DNA of 64,000 nucleotides from Sphingosinicella xenopeptidilytica (GTDB lineage Bacteria > Pseudomonadota > Alphaproteobacteria > Sphingomonadales > Sphingomonadaceae), in the NCBI RefSeq assembly GCF_042676985.1, contig NZ_JBHTIK010000008.1:62001-126000 (forward strand), written 5' to 3'. The position numbers and the translations under genes were made by a program. Under the pieces are notes generated by a model. The model saw nothing but the letters and a program-made list of their open reading frames with translations. It made no database searches and had not been told where the DNA came from. This document shows positions 39,656-49,158 of this stretch, in pieces. Position 1 is the stretch's first letter. Every line of letters begins with the position of its first letter.

Positions 39656-40648
39656 TTACTTGGACAGGAGGGAACTCCGTTCGTCGTCAGCCGCGCGCGC
39701 CGCGGTTTGTCGGTAGTCGCGCGGGGAGAGGCCGAAGGCGTCGCGGAATGCATGGCTGAAGTGTGAGGCGTCGGCGAAGCCGTGCCGCATCGCGATCTGC
39801 GTGATGCTGTAGCCCGCCAAGGTGCGGCTCGCGAGGTCGCTGCGCGCCGCCATCAGCCGCCGCTCGCGAATCCATGTGCCGACCGTCACGCCGAATTCCT
39901 CGAACAGGCGGTGGAGATAGCGCGGGCTGAAGCGGAATGCCGCCGCGATCGTCGCGGCCGAAAGCGCCGGGTCGCCGAGATGCGCGAGGATATGTTCCTG
40001 CACGCGGCCAAGCAGCGCGCGGCGGAAGGCGCTGCCCGCGATGCGGTCCGGCTCCGGGCGAAAGGCGGCGGCAAGCAGCTCGACCGTGGCGCGCAGCACG
40101 GCGGTGCGGTCCTGCGGGTCCACGGTCTCGACCGTTTTGTGGATCTGGCGCAGGTGCGAGAGCAGGATGGAGCCGAGCCCGGCGCTGCCGTCCACGGAAA
40201 GCCCGCACATGTCCTCGATGCCCGGCACGATCGTCGTCGCCATGCGGTGTGGGATCAGGATCGAAAGCTGGTGCAGCTCGCGCGTGTTTTCAAACATCGC
40301 GGGGCGGGTGCTGTCCCACACCGAAATGATGTCGCGGCGCACCACCGATTCGTTGCGGCCCTGCTGCAGCAGGCATTCGCCTTCCTCGAAATAGAGAAGG
40401 CAGAAATAATCGTCCTCGCCGCGTTTCACGTCGTCGACGGTACGAAAGCCCGCGATGGGGTCGCAGACGACCTGCGTGAACACGAAGTCATTGATTGCGC
40501 GGCGGCGGACCTTGGCGCCGTAGCGCTCCTTGTCCGCGCCCGCGAGGCTCCAGTGGAAATGCGTGCGGTCCAGCACCTCCTGAAAGCCGGGCAGCTGCCG
40601 TGGCGGCGGCAGCGACGCAGAACTCCACCGCTCTTCGCTCAGAAGCAT
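39656..40648 (-). CDS. AraC family regulator with AraC-binding-like N-terminal domain
   Basis: 330 residues. The N-terminal domain (DYFCLLYFEEGECLLQQGRNE, DIISVWDSTRPAMF) is of the AraC-binding-like type seen in FeaR; the C-terminal double HTH is at about residues 225-325 (LSAATIAAAFRFSPRYLHRLFEEFGVTVG, YSITQIAMRHGFADASHFSHAFRDAFGLSP). ATG 40648 has a GGAGGG site; the TTG upstream does not. It lies between the SDR operon, same strand, and the divergent TonB receptor operon, so it is placed to activate both. Confidence 0.9.
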   Translation of the reverse strand: MLLSEERWSSASLPPPRQLPGFQEVLDRTHFHWSLAGADKERYGAKVRRRAINDFVFTQVVCDPIAGFRTVDDVKRGEDDYFCLLYFEEGECLLQQGRNESVVRRDIISVWDSTRPAMFENTRELHQLSILIPHRMATTIVPGIEDMCGLSVDGSAGLGSILLSHLRQIHKTVETVDPQDRTAVLRATVELLAAAFRPEPDRIAGSAFRRALLGRVQEHILAHLGDPALSAATIAAAFRFSPRYLHRLFEEFGVTVGTWIRERRLMAARSDLASRTLAGYSITQIAMRHGFADASHFSHAFRDAFGLSPRDYRQTAARAADDERSSLLSK

Positions 40649-40876
40649 ATGTCCAACCCTCCCCAACCCAGCAGGCTATGCCTGTCCGGGGCCGGATGCA
40701 ATCGGCATGGCGTGCGGGTTCGCGCTCACCCAAGAGTTGTGTCGTCCCTGTGCAAGTCGCTTGCTTGCTTTTCCGGAAACCGCGGCTTTCAGGCGCGCGG
40801 CGCGGTTCGCAGCCAGCCAAATTTTGCGGCGCTCAGGTGCATGATCGAAGCGCCGTGCGCCGCCTAAAAGGAGAGT

Positions 40877-40912
40877 ATGAACATGGCGCTCCCATGCAGG
40901 GCGCCCGCATAA
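40877..40912 (+). CDS. Possible leader peptide of the receptor operon
   Basis: Eleven codons, MNMALPCRAPA, ending 17 bases before the TonB receptor start and preceded by AAAAGGAGAG. The Shine-Dalgarno spacing suits the second ATG (40883) better than the first. It could be a translated leader that couples or attenuates receptor expression. Support is positional only. Confidence 0.3.
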   Translation: MNMALPCRAPA

Positions 40913-40929
40913 CCTTGAGGGGGAGTTTT

Positions 40930-43134
40930 ATGAAAAGCCGTTTCCGTTCGTCGCTGTATGCCGCCGCTGCCGTCTCCGCGCTCGCGGCGAGCGCTCCGGC
41001 GCTGGGGCAGGAGACTGCGACCGGCATCGAAGAGATCGTCGTCACCGCGCAGAAGCGCGCGCAGAACCTTCAGGACGTTCCGGTTTCGGTCACGGCGTTC
41101 AGCGACACAGCGATCCGCGAGGCGGGCTTCACAAACAGCCTTTCGATCGGCGACCAGGTGCCCAACCTCGAAATCAAGACGTTTGGCGGCGTGCCCAACA
41201 TCTTCATTCGCGGTGTCGGCAACAACGATTTCAACGCCTCCTCGATCGGCCCGATCAGCATCTATCGCGACGACGTGGTGGTGGCTTCCACGGGCAGCCA
41301 GATCTTCTCGCTGTTCGATCTCGAACGCATCGAGGTGGTGCGCGGTCCGCAGGGGACGCTGTTCGGCAAGAACACCACGGGCGGCGCGATCCAGTTCTTC
41401 TCGAAGCTGCCGGGCGACGAATTCGAAGGCAATGCCCGCTTCGGCTACGGCCGTTTCGATCTGTTCGAGGCCGAAGCGGCAGCAAGCCTCCCGCTCGGCG
41501 AAGGCCTCTCGCTCCGTGTCGCGGGCGTCGTCCGCCGCCGCGACGGAGAGAAGACGAACCTCTACACGGGCGAGGACACGATCAACGTCGATGAAGCCGC
41601 CGCGCGCGCCATCCTGCGCTGGCACCCGAGCGCCGACACCGACGTGCGCCTCTCCATCGGCGGCGGCCGCGACCGCAGCGATTACCTCGAAAACAAGCCC
41701 GTCGGCACGATCGATGGCGCAGATCTCTTCGGCTACACCGATCCCTATCCGGACAACGCCAACCTGTTGAATTTCAACGGACCTTCGCGCAACCACAGCG
41801 ACAACCTGTTCATCAATCTCAACATCACGCACAGTATCGGTGATCTCACTTTCAAATCGATCACCGGCTACGACAAGAGCGACGTCGACAACCGCGTAGA
41901 CGTCGACGGCGGCCCCTTCCGCATCGACGAGATCACCTTCCTGACCGATGCCGAGCAGATCACCCAGGAATTCCAGCTCGCCTACGACAGCGGCCCCCTC
42001 AACGCGATCGGCGGGCTCTTTTACTTCCAGGAAAATCTGGATGCGGACAGCAACGCCGACCTGCTCGGCGAACTCAGCTTCGCCGACGGCGCGCTGCCGC
42101 TGATCACGCGCGCGACGCGCAAGAACAAGGCCTACGCGATCTTCGGCCAGGCGACTTATGCGGTTGCGCCCGCGTTTCGGGTGACGCTCGGTGGGCGCTA
42201 CACGATCGACAAGGTGCGGGCGACGCACCGCGCCGATCTCGTGCCCGGCTTCTTCGACGCAGACATCCCGGACGGTGCGGCCGTGCCGCTCGTGCCGTTC
42301 GCGCGGATGAAGGATACGTTCAAATCCTTCTCTTGGCGCGTTTCTGCCGATTACAACGTCACTGACGATGTGCTCGCCTACGCGAGCATCGATAAGGGGT
42401 TCAAGGCGGGTGGGTTCAACATCGGCATCATCACCAGCGTCGCGGAGCGTACGCAGGTGGATCCGGAATATCTGACGTCCTACGAAATCGGCATCAAGAG
42501 CACGCTGTTCGACCGCCGCCTGCGGCTCAACGTTTCGGCGTTCTATTACGACTACACCGACCTGCAGGTTCTTTCGGTGAACCGGCAGGCGGGGAGCACG
42601 GTGCCGACGCTCGGCCTCGACAACGCGGCGGACGCCGAGATCAAGGGCATCGAGCTCGAAGCGACGGCGCTTCCGACCGACTGGCTCGATCTCGGCCTCA
42701 ACCTCGGCATCCTCGACGCGAAGTACAAGAACTACCTGTCGGGTGCGATCGACCCCGAGACGGGCGAGCCGCGCGACTTTTCGGGCAATCGCCTCCCTGG
42801 TGCACCGAAGTTCACGCTTTCGACCTTCGCGCAGGTGACGATCCCGGTGGGCGATTTCGAGACGCGCTGGCGTGCCGAATACAACTACACGGGCAAGAAA
42901 TATTACAACAACGCGCAGAGCGATCTCATCAGCTCGGGCGAGGGCTACGGCCTGCTCAACCTCCGCGCCGCACTCGCCGATCCGGCGAAGGGGTGGGAGC
43001 TTGCGGCCTGGGCCAAGAACGTGACCGGCAAGGCCTATATCGTCGACGCCACCGACACGAGCGGCTTCGGCTTCGTGCCGCGCTACTACGGCGAACGCGC
43101 CACCTATGGTGTTGAACTGTCGCTGCGCTTCTGA
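40930..43134 (+). CDS. TonB-dependent receptor
   Basis: 734 residues. Signal peptide (SSLYAAAAVSALAASAPALG), TonB box EIVVTAQKRAQNLQDVP, plug with NIFIRGVGNNDFN and RIEVVRGPQGTLFGKNTTGGAIQFF, and a barrel ending in GVELSLRF. Belongs to the same receptor class as the ones at 31304 and 46906. ATG 40930 has GAGGGGGAG in front. It leads an operon with a cupin (26-base gap) and an acyl-CoA synthetase, and is divergent from the AraC regulator, so its ligand is probably the substrate of the neighbouring catabolic enzymes. Confidence 0.93.
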   Translation: MKSRFRSSLYAAAAVSALAASAPALGQETATGIEEIVVTAQKRAQNLQDVPVSVTAFSDTAIREAGFTNSLSIGDQVPNLEIKTFGGVPNIFIRGVGNNDFNASSIGPISIYRDDVVVASTGSQIFSLFDLERIEVVRGPQGTLFGKNTTGGAIQFFSKLPGDEFEGNARFGYGRFDLFEAEAAASLPLGEGLSLRVAGVVRRRDGEKTNLYTGEDTINVDEAAARAILRWHPSADTDVRLSIGGGRDRSDYLENKPVGTIDGADLFGYTDPYPDNANLLNFNGPSRNHSDNLFINLNITHSIGDLTFKSITGYDKSDVDNRVDVDGGPFRIDEITFLTDAEQITQEFQLAYDSGPLNAIGGLFYFQENLDADSNADLLGELSFADGALPLITRATRKNKAYAIFGQATYAVAPAFRVTLGGRYTIDKVRATHRADLVPGFFDADIPDGAAVPLVPFARMKDTFKSFSWRVSADYNVTDDVLAYASIDKGFKAGGFNIGIITSVAERTQVDPEYLTSYEIGIKSTLFDRRLRLNVSAFYYDYTDLQVLSVNRQAGSTVPTLGLDNAADAEIKGIELEATALPTDWLDLGLNLGILDAKYKNYLSGAIDPETGEPRDFSGNRLPGAPKFTLSTFAQVTIPVGDFETRWRAEYNYTGKKYYNNAQSDLISSGEGYGLLNLRAALADPAKGWELAAWAKNVTGKAYIVDATDTSGFGFVPRYYGERATYGVELSLRF

Positions 43135-43160
43135 CCACCGGGAAAGGGTAATTCACCACC

Positions 43161-43556
43161 ATGATCGACGAACGCCTGACGACCCCCGCCGAGATGACGT
43201 GGGCGCCCATGAAGGAGGGAATCGAGGTCTGCCTGCTCTATTCGAGCGCAGAAACCGGCCGCTGGACCGTGCTGTTCCGTGCCCAGCCGGGCAGCTTCTT
43301 CGGGCCGCACCGGCACCTCGGCGCGGGCGAATATTACGTGATCAAGGGGCGCATGAGCTACCGGATGGGCGAAGCGGCGGCCGGGACATACGGCTACGAA
43401 CCGCTCGACGTGGTGCACGACTACACCAACTTTCCGGAGTATACGGAACTGCTCTTCACCAACTTTGGTCCAATTGCATTTCTGGACGATAAGGGTGATG
43501 TGGCGTCGATTCTCGATCACAAACTGCTCGAGGACATGACCGCAACAGCCGTTTGA
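43161..43556 (+). CDS. Cupin protein resembling diketone-cleaving dioxygenases
   Basis: 131 residues. Cupin motif 1 contains H50-R-H52 in FFGPHRHLGAGEYYVIKG and a further histidine H86 in LDVVHDYTN, giving a possible 3-His metal site as in acetylacetone dioxygenase (Dke1) and 2,4'-dihydroxyacetophenone dioxygenase, whose sequences it resembles in the segments after motif 1. Such enzymes use Fe(II) and oxygen to cut a carbon-carbon bond, giving a carboxylic acid and an aldehyde or second acid. It is followed after four bases by an acyl-CoA synthetase that could activate the acid. A sugar- or anti-ECF-type cupin cannot be excluded. Confidence 0.7.
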   Translation: MIDERLTTPAEMTWAPMKEGIEVCLLYSSAETGRWTVLFRAQPGSFFGPHRHLGAGEYYVIKGRMSYRMGEAAAGTYGYEPLDVVHDYTNFPEYTELLFTNFGPIAFLDDKGDVASILDHKLLEDMTATAV

Positions 43557-43560
43557 GACC

Positions 43561-45426
43561 ATGAGCCGAACCTACAGCGATGCCTACGCCCACAGTGTCA
43601 CCGATCCCGAAGCCTTCTGGCTGAAGGCCGCAGAAGCGCTGGATTGGGACACGCCGCCACTGCAGGGCTGGACGGAAGGGCAGGGCTGGTTCGCGGGCGG
43701 ACGGCTCAACACGTGCCACAACGCGGTCGATCGCCATGTGGCGGCGGGGCGCGGCGGCGATGTCGCGGTCATCTACGAAAGCCCGGTGACGGGCACGCGC
43801 CGCAGCATAAGCTATGCCGGGCTTCAGGATTCGGTTGCGCGCACGGCGGGAATGCTTGCCGCGCGTGGTGTGGCGAAGGGCGACCGTGTCGTCATCTACA
43901 TGCCGATGATCCCCGAAACGCTGTTCGCCATGCTGGCGTGCGCACGGATCGGCGCGGTGCATTCCGTGGTGTTCGGCGGTTTCGCGGCGCCCGAGCTTGC
44001 CAAGCGCATCGACGACGCGAAGCCGAAGCTGCTGCTCACCGCCTCGTGCGGCATTGAGGGGCAGAAGGTCGTTCCCTACAAGCCGCTCGTCGACCATGCG
44101 CTCGAACTTGCCGCACATGGCGTTGAGCATGTGGTGCTGTTGCAGCGCCCGCAGGTCGCTGCGTCGATGCAGGCGGGGCGCGACGTCGACTGGTCGGCCG
44201 AATATGCGAAGGCGGAGCCGGCGGCGTGCGTGTCGGTCGATGCCGCTGACCCGCTCTATATCCTCTACACTTCAGGCACGACCGGCATTCCCAAGGGCGT
44301 CGTGCGCCAGAACGGCGGCCACGCCGCCGCGCTCGCATGGAGCATGGCGAACATCTACGGGATGAAGCCCGGCGAGGTGTTCTGGGCGGCATCCGATGTG
44401 GGCTGGGTCGTCGGGCACAGCTACATCGTCTACGGGCCGCTGATCGCTGGCTGCACGACGGTGCTGTTCGAAGGCAAACCCGTGGGCACGCCCGATGCGG
44501 GCACGTTCTGGCGGACGATCGAGGCGCATGGCGTCGACGTGTTCTTCACCGCGCCGACGGCGATCCGCGCGATCCGCAAGGAAGACCCCGAAGGCCGCTT
44601 CATCCGCGAAACCGGCACCGGTCGCCTGCGCGCTTTGTTCCTTGCCGGAGAGCGCGCCGATCCCGATACCGTCCACTGGGCGGAGACGCAGCTTGCGATG
44701 CCGGTGATCGACCACTGGTGGCAGACCGAACTCGGCTGGCCCGCAGCCGCGACCTGCCTCGGGCTTGGCGACACGCGGCGGCAGGCGGGGAGTGCGGGGT
44801 TCCCCGTACCGGGCTTCATCTTCGCTGTGCTTGACGACCACGGCGATCCGGTGTCGCCTGGCGGCACGGGCCACGTCGTGATCGCCGCGCCGCTGCCGCC
44901 CGGCTGCTATTCGACGCTGTGGAACAACGAGACCGGCTTCCGGCGCGCGTTCGAAACCTTCGCGGGCTACTACGAAACGGGTGACGCCGGGCACATCGAC
45001 GAAGCCGGCTTCGTCAACATCATGGGTCGCACCGACGACCTGATCAATGTTGCCGGGCATCGGCTTTCCACCGGGCAGATCGAACAGATCATCGCCACGC
45101 ATCCCGCCGTCGCCGAATGCGCCGTGATCGGTGCCGACGATGCGGTGAAGGGTATGGTGCCGGTCGCGTTCGCGGTTCTGAAAGCCGGGCGGCAGGACGA
45201 CGGCCATCTCGCGCACGAGATCATTACGCTGGTACGCGAAGACCTGGGACCGGTTGCGGCGTTGAAGAACGTCCACATCGTCGCCGCGCTTCCCAAGACG
45301 CGGTCCGGCAAGATTCTGCGCGCCGTGATCCGCCGCCTCGCGAACGGCGAGGACGTTCCCGTGCCTCCGACCATCGAGAACCCGGACACGATCGACATCA
45401 TCAAGCGTGAGCTTCGCGGCGCCTAA
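43561..45426 (+). CDS. Acyl-CoA synthetase, propionyl/acetyl-CoA ligase type
   Basis: 621 residues, AMP-forming. ATP/AMP-binding YTSGTTGIPKGVVRQNGGH, the adenylation motif DHWWQTELGWP, ETGDAGHIDEAGFVNIMGRTDDLINVAGHRLSTGQIEQ and the acetyl-sensitive lysine in KTRSGKILRAVIRR. Length and the ACAS N-terminal segment (YAHSVTDPEAFWLKAAEALDW) match PrpE-like synthetases better than Acs. Activates acetate or propionate, presumably the acid made by the upstream cupin enzyme. Four-base gap to the cupin gene; converges with the LuxR regulator. Confidence 0.9.
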   Translation: MSRTYSDAYAHSVTDPEAFWLKAAEALDWDTPPLQGWTEGQGWFAGGRLNTCHNAVDRHVAAGRGGDVAVIYESPVTGTRRSISYAGLQDSVARTAGMLAARGVAKGDRVVIYMPMIPETLFAMLACARIGAVHSVVFGGFAAPELAKRIDDAKPKLLLTASCGIEGQKVVPYKPLVDHALELAAHGVEHVVLLQRPQVAASMQAGRDVDWSAEYAKAEPAACVSVDAADPLYILYTSGTTGIPKGVVRQNGGHAAALAWSMANIYGMKPGEVFWAASDVGWVVGHSYIVYGPLIAGCTTVLFEGKPVGTPDAGTFWRTIEAHGVDVFFTAPTAIRAIRKEDPEGRFIRETGTGRLRALFLAGERADPDTVHWAETQLAMPVIDHWWQTELGWPAAATCLGLGDTRRQAGSAGFPVPGFIFAVLDDHGDPVSPGGTGHVVIAAPLPPGCYSTLWNNETGFRRAFETFAGYYETGDAGHIDEAGFVNIMGRTDDLINVAGHRLSTGQIEQIIATHPAVAECAVIGADDAVKGMVPVAFAVLKAGRQDDGHLAHEIITLVREDLGPVAALKNVHIVAALPKTRSGKILRAVIRRLANGEDVPVPPTIENPDTIDIIKRELRGA

Positions 45427-45432
45427 AGGCGT

Positions 45433-46731
45433 TCAGAGGCTGGAAGCCTCGGCAGAAAGATGCGCCAGCACACCGCGCAGGCCGGAAACGCCAAGACGGC
45501 GATAGGTCATGCACAGGTGATTGCGGACGGTCGTATCGCTGATCTTCAGATCGTCGGCGATCGCCCTGACGGTCTTGCCCAGCAATCGCGCATGAAGGAT
45601 CTGCTTCTGGCGTCGTCCTAGCGGCAGCAGGGAAACGCGATCAAGCAGCGCCGGTGTGATACCCAACTGCCAGCGCGTCCGCTGGCCGGTCTTGCGCCGT
45701 ACGGCGGAGAGATGATGGGCGACGGTGGATGATGCGATGCCGAGGTCGTGGGCGATGTCATCATTGCGCGCGCCGTGCGCGGCTTGCCGGGCGACGAGGG
45801 TCTCGCGCGGGGTGAGGCGCGAAAAGGCGATCGCATCGCGGTTGGAGTCCTGCGCGGCATTTGAAGGCGCGCTGATGACCAGAAGCGTTCGTTGTCCCTG
45901 ACGATATCGGCTGAGAACGACGTCCAGCGCATGACCGTCGCTGCCCAGCCTGTGTTGCTGTCGGTCATCGCCGCTACCTGCGAGACTCTGGCGGCAGAGC
46001 GCTGCAAGATCGGGCGCGAACAGGGGTGGCTGGCGGGAACTGCGCCGGATATCGGCGAGGAGCTGTTGCAGCAGCGGCGATTGCTGCGGCCACCGGGCAA
46101 CCGGATCGAGCTGATCATTGAGGATCAGCAGATCGCGTTCGCGATACTCCCTGCGCAACTGTTCGAGAAGCCAGGTGCCCTGCGCCTCCCGCTCCCGGTA
46201 GCAGATGCGTTCGATCCCGCCCTTCAGAAACGGCAGCAGCGCGAGCGCGACCTGCTCGTCGCGCGTGCTGAAATGACCGTCGCGATGCGAGCGGTGCATG
46301 ACGATGGTGGCGAACAGGTCATCGTCTGTGGGGATGGAGAGCGCGAGCGCATGTCGAATATCCCGCGGCTTGTAGAGCGCGGTGTAGTAAGCGTCTCGCG
46401 GTTCGCGTGCGCTCGGCCAGATCATATCGGAATTGAGAATGCCGGTGCGGCGGCGACTCTGGCTGCGCATCAGCGCCGTGCGCCCGGGATCCTGCTGGTA
46501 CATCCGCTCCATCAGAAGCGGAAATTCCTGATCGAGGCCGACGCTGTGCAGGTTCTGCCAAGCCCATTGGCGGGAGTGGGTGACCGCGATGAACATCGAT
46601 TTGCAGGCGAGCAGGCTGCTGAGCCGCGGCATCATCGCCTCGATAAGCTCGTCTGTGCCGTGACACTTGAGAACGTCGGCGCCGATGCTCAGGATCTGCC
46701 GGTATTCGGCCGTTTGCAATGCTGTCACCAC
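45433..46731 (-). CDS. LuxR-type regulator with two tandem HTH domains
   Basis: 432 residues. An N-terminal sensory region of about 200 residues without a recognised receiver or autoinducer signature, then two LuxR-like HTH units: one at about 306-355 (LTPRETLVARQAAHGARNDD, IASSTVAHHLSAVRRKTG) and one at about 369-425 (LGRRQKQILHARLLGKTVR, IADDLKISDTTVRNHL, YRRLGVSGLRGVLAHL). Two such domains in one chain are unusual. GTG start at 46731 with GGGGAGG. Divergent from the TonB receptor at 46906, so that receptor and the three genes after it are the probable targets. Confidence 0.85.
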   Translation of the reverse strand: MVTALQTAEYRQILSIGADVLKCHGTDELIEAMMPRLSSLLACKSMFIAVTHSRQWAWQNLHSVGLDQEFPLLMERMYQQDPGRTALMRSQSRRRTGILNSDMIWPSAREPRDAYYTALYKPRDIRHALALSIPTDDDLFATIVMHRSHRDGHFSTRDEQVALALLPFLKGGIERICYREREAQGTWLLEQLRREYRERDLLILNDQLDPVARWPQQSPLLQQLLADIRRSSRQPPLFAPDLAALCRQSLAGSGDDRQQHRLGSDGHALDVVLSRYRQGQRTLLVISAPSNAAQDSNRDAIAFSRLTPRETLVARQAAHGARNDDIAHDLGIASSTVAHHLSAVRRKTGQRTRWQLGITPALLDRVSLLPLGRRQKQILHARLLGKTVRAIADDLKISDTTVRNHLCMTYRRLGVSGLRGVLAHLSAEASSL

Positions 46732-46905
46732 GCCATCCTCCCCAGGGCCGCCGCGCGCACGGCGGCAGAATAGCAGCGATTCCCGGGCGTCTCAAACTGA
46801 TCAATTCTTGCCATGAAATTGATCCTGTCTGGCTGCTTGTGGCGGGGTCCGGCGCGGTCCTACTCAATCCCCAACAACAAGATCCAAGATCGGGGGAGAG
46901 ATACC

Positions 46906-49149
46906 ATGAAGGATCAGACACAGCGTATTGCCATGCTTCGGCACTGCCGGGGCGTTTCGCTGCTGGCACTTGCCGCGGGATTTTCGGCACTGTTGGCGGA
47001 CCCCGTGCAGGCGGCGCCGGATGCGGCGAACGATGAACATTTCGGCATCGAGGAAATCACGGTCACGGCCCGCAAGCGTGAGGAAAAGCTGCAGGACACG
47101 CCGGTTTCGATCGTTGCCCTCTCCGGCGAGGATATCGCGCGGCGCCAGATCGTCAGCCTTGCCGACGTCGGCCAGCACGCGCCCAACGTGCAATTCCATG
47201 CAAGCGGCGTCGGCGGCCGGAATTCCGGCCAGGCCTTCATTCGCGGCGTCGGCCAGTCCGACTATCTGCTGACCACCGATCCCGGCATCGGCGTCTATGT
47301 CGACGGCGTCTATCTCGCCCGTTCCATGGGCAGCATTTTCGATCTGGTGGATATCGAGCGCATCGAGGTGCTCCGCGGCCCGCAGGGCACGCTTTACGGC
47401 AAGAACACGATCGGCGGCGCCATCAACATCGTTTCCACGAAACCCAGCCTCACCGAGGCTTCGGGCATGGTGGAAGGGCGTGTCGGCCGCTTCAGCCGCC
47501 TTGACGTGAAGGCCAAGGCCGAAGTGCCGCTGATCGCCGACAAGCTCGCCGCGAAGGTGGCGCTGAGCACGCGTGATGCCGAGGGTTTCGGAACGCGTCT
47601 GCTGACCGGCGAGGAGCAGGGAAGCGAGAACAGCGCCGCGGTTCAGGCCTCGCTGCGGTGGAAGGCCGACGAGGATGTCGAGGTGATGCTGTCCTTCGAC
47701 AAGACGCGTGTGCGCGAGACCTTCTCGCAGGTGCATCTGGAAGAGATTTCGGAGGCGCCGCTTGTCGGGCTCTACAACATGTTCGTCGCGCCCTATGATG
47801 CAAGCTACATCACCGAAAATCCCTATGAGAGCTACGCCACGGGCGGCAACCGGAACGACCTTGATGTCTGGGGTGTCAACGGCACGCTCGAATGGAGTTT
47901 CGGCAACACGACGCTGAAATCGATCACCGCCTATCGCCATCTGAAATCCGTGTTCGAGACGGACCCGGATGGATCGCCGCTGACGATCGTCGATGAGCGG
48001 GACGATAACCGCCAGCGGCAGTTCACGCAGGAACTGCAACTGTCGGGCACGTCCTTCGACGACCGGTTGAAATGGGTGGTGGGCGCCTATTATCTGCACG
48101 AGAACGCACGAGGGGCGATCGACGTTCTGATCTATCCGGAACTTTTGCCCGTCATCGGCCTCGATATTTCGCGCCGGATCGAGGCGAAGCAGATCACGCG
48201 CAGCACATCGCTCTATGGACAGGCCAGCTACGCGCTTGCCGACGGCCTCAATGCCACGCTCGGCCTGCGCTACACGCACGAGAAGAAGCGCTACGACACC
48301 TCGCTCTATCTGCCGTTTTCCGATGTCTATCTGATCGATCCGACGCGGCGTTCGCAGGACTGGAACTCGGTATCGCCGCGCTTCGGCCTCGACTACCGGC
48401 TGACGCCGGAAGTGATGGTCTATGCCTCGGCGGCGAGCGGCTTCAAGAGCGGCGGGTTCAACGGACGCTCCTCCACCGCCAACGAGGTGCAGCCCTACGC
48501 GCCGGAGAAACTCTGGAGCTATGAACTCGGCCTCAAGTCCGACTGGCTCGACAACCGGCTGCGCGTCAATCTCGCGGGTTTCTACAACGATTATCGCGAT
48601 ATCCAGTTCATGCTGAGCACCGCCGACGAAGACGGCGTGCAGGTGGTCGTCGTGCAGAACGCGGCGAAGGCGCGCGTGATGGGCGCCGAGCTGGAAGTGA
48701 CGGCGGCGCCCGCACCGCGGCTGCTGCTGTCGGCCTCGGCCGGCCTCATCGATGCGGAGTTCACGGATGTCGCGGCGGGCGCCGCGATCACCACGGCGTC
48801 GCATTTCGCCTCCACGCCGAAGTTCTCCTCGTCGGTTTCCGCCGAGTATGGTGTGCCGCTGGGAGACTGGGGAACGCTGACGCTGCGCGGCGACTACAAC
48901 TATCGCAGCCGTATCTATTACGAGGTCAACAACCTGCCGGCCGTGACGCAGAACGGCTATGGCCTGCTCAACCTGCAGGCGACGCTCGAACCCGGGGACG
49001 GGCGCTATGCGCTGACGCTTGCGATGACCAACGTCACCGACAAGCGCTACAAGTCGACCGCAGTCAGCACGCTCGACAGCCTCGGTTTTGCAAGCGCGCA
49101 GTATGGGCGCCCGCGCGAGTGGTCGCTCACCGCCCGCGTGCGTTTCTAG
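46906..49149 (+). CDS. TonB-dependent receptor
   Basis: 747 residues. Signal peptide (GVSLLALAAGFSALLADPVQA), TonB box EITVTARKREEKLQDTP, plug with QAFIRGVGQSDYLLTTDPGIG and RIEVLRGPQGTLYGKNTIGGAINIVS, barrel ending in WSLTARVRF. ATG 46906 follows CGGGGGAGAG; a possible earlier start at 46813 would disturb the signal peptide. Next come three short genes that start nine bases later and overlap each other, a set likely to be functionally tied to this receptor. The divergent gene encodes the double-HTH LuxR protein. Confidence 0.93.
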   Translation: MKDQTQRIAMLRHCRGVSLLALAAGFSALLADPVQAAPDAANDEHFGIEEITVTARKREEKLQDTPVSIVALSGEDIARRQIVSLADVGQHAPNVQFHASGVGGRNSGQAFIRGVGQSDYLLTTDPGIGVYVDGVYLARSMGSIFDLVDIERIEVLRGPQGTLYGKNTIGGAINIVSTKPSLTEASGMVEGRVGRFSRLDVKAKAEVPLIADKLAAKVALSTRDAEGFGTRLLTGEEQGSENSAAVQASLRWKADEDVEVMLSFDKTRVRETFSQVHLEEISEAPLVGLYNMFVAPYDASYITENPYESYATGGNRNDLDVWGVNGTLEWSFGNTTLKSITAYRHLKSVFETDPDGSPLTIVDERDDNRQRQFTQELQLSGTSFDDRLKWVVGAYYLHENARGAIDVLIYPELLPVIGLDISRRIEAKQITRSTSLYGQASYALADGLNATLGLRYTHEKKRYDTSLYLPFSDVYLIDPTRRSQDWNSVSPRFGLDYRLTPEVMVYASAASGFKSGGFNGRSSTANEVQPYAPEKLWSYELGLKSDWLDNRLRVNLAGFYNDYRDIQFMLSTADEDGVQVVVVQNAAKARVMGAELEVTAAPAPRLLLSASAGLIDAEFTDVAAGAAITTASHFASTPKFSSSVSAEYGVPLGDWGTLTLRGDYNYRSRIYYEVNNLPAVTQNGYGLLNLQATLEPGDGRYALTLAMTNVTDKRYKSTAVSTLDSLGFASAQYGRPREWSLTARVRF

Positions 49150-49158
49150 GGCGCGCGC

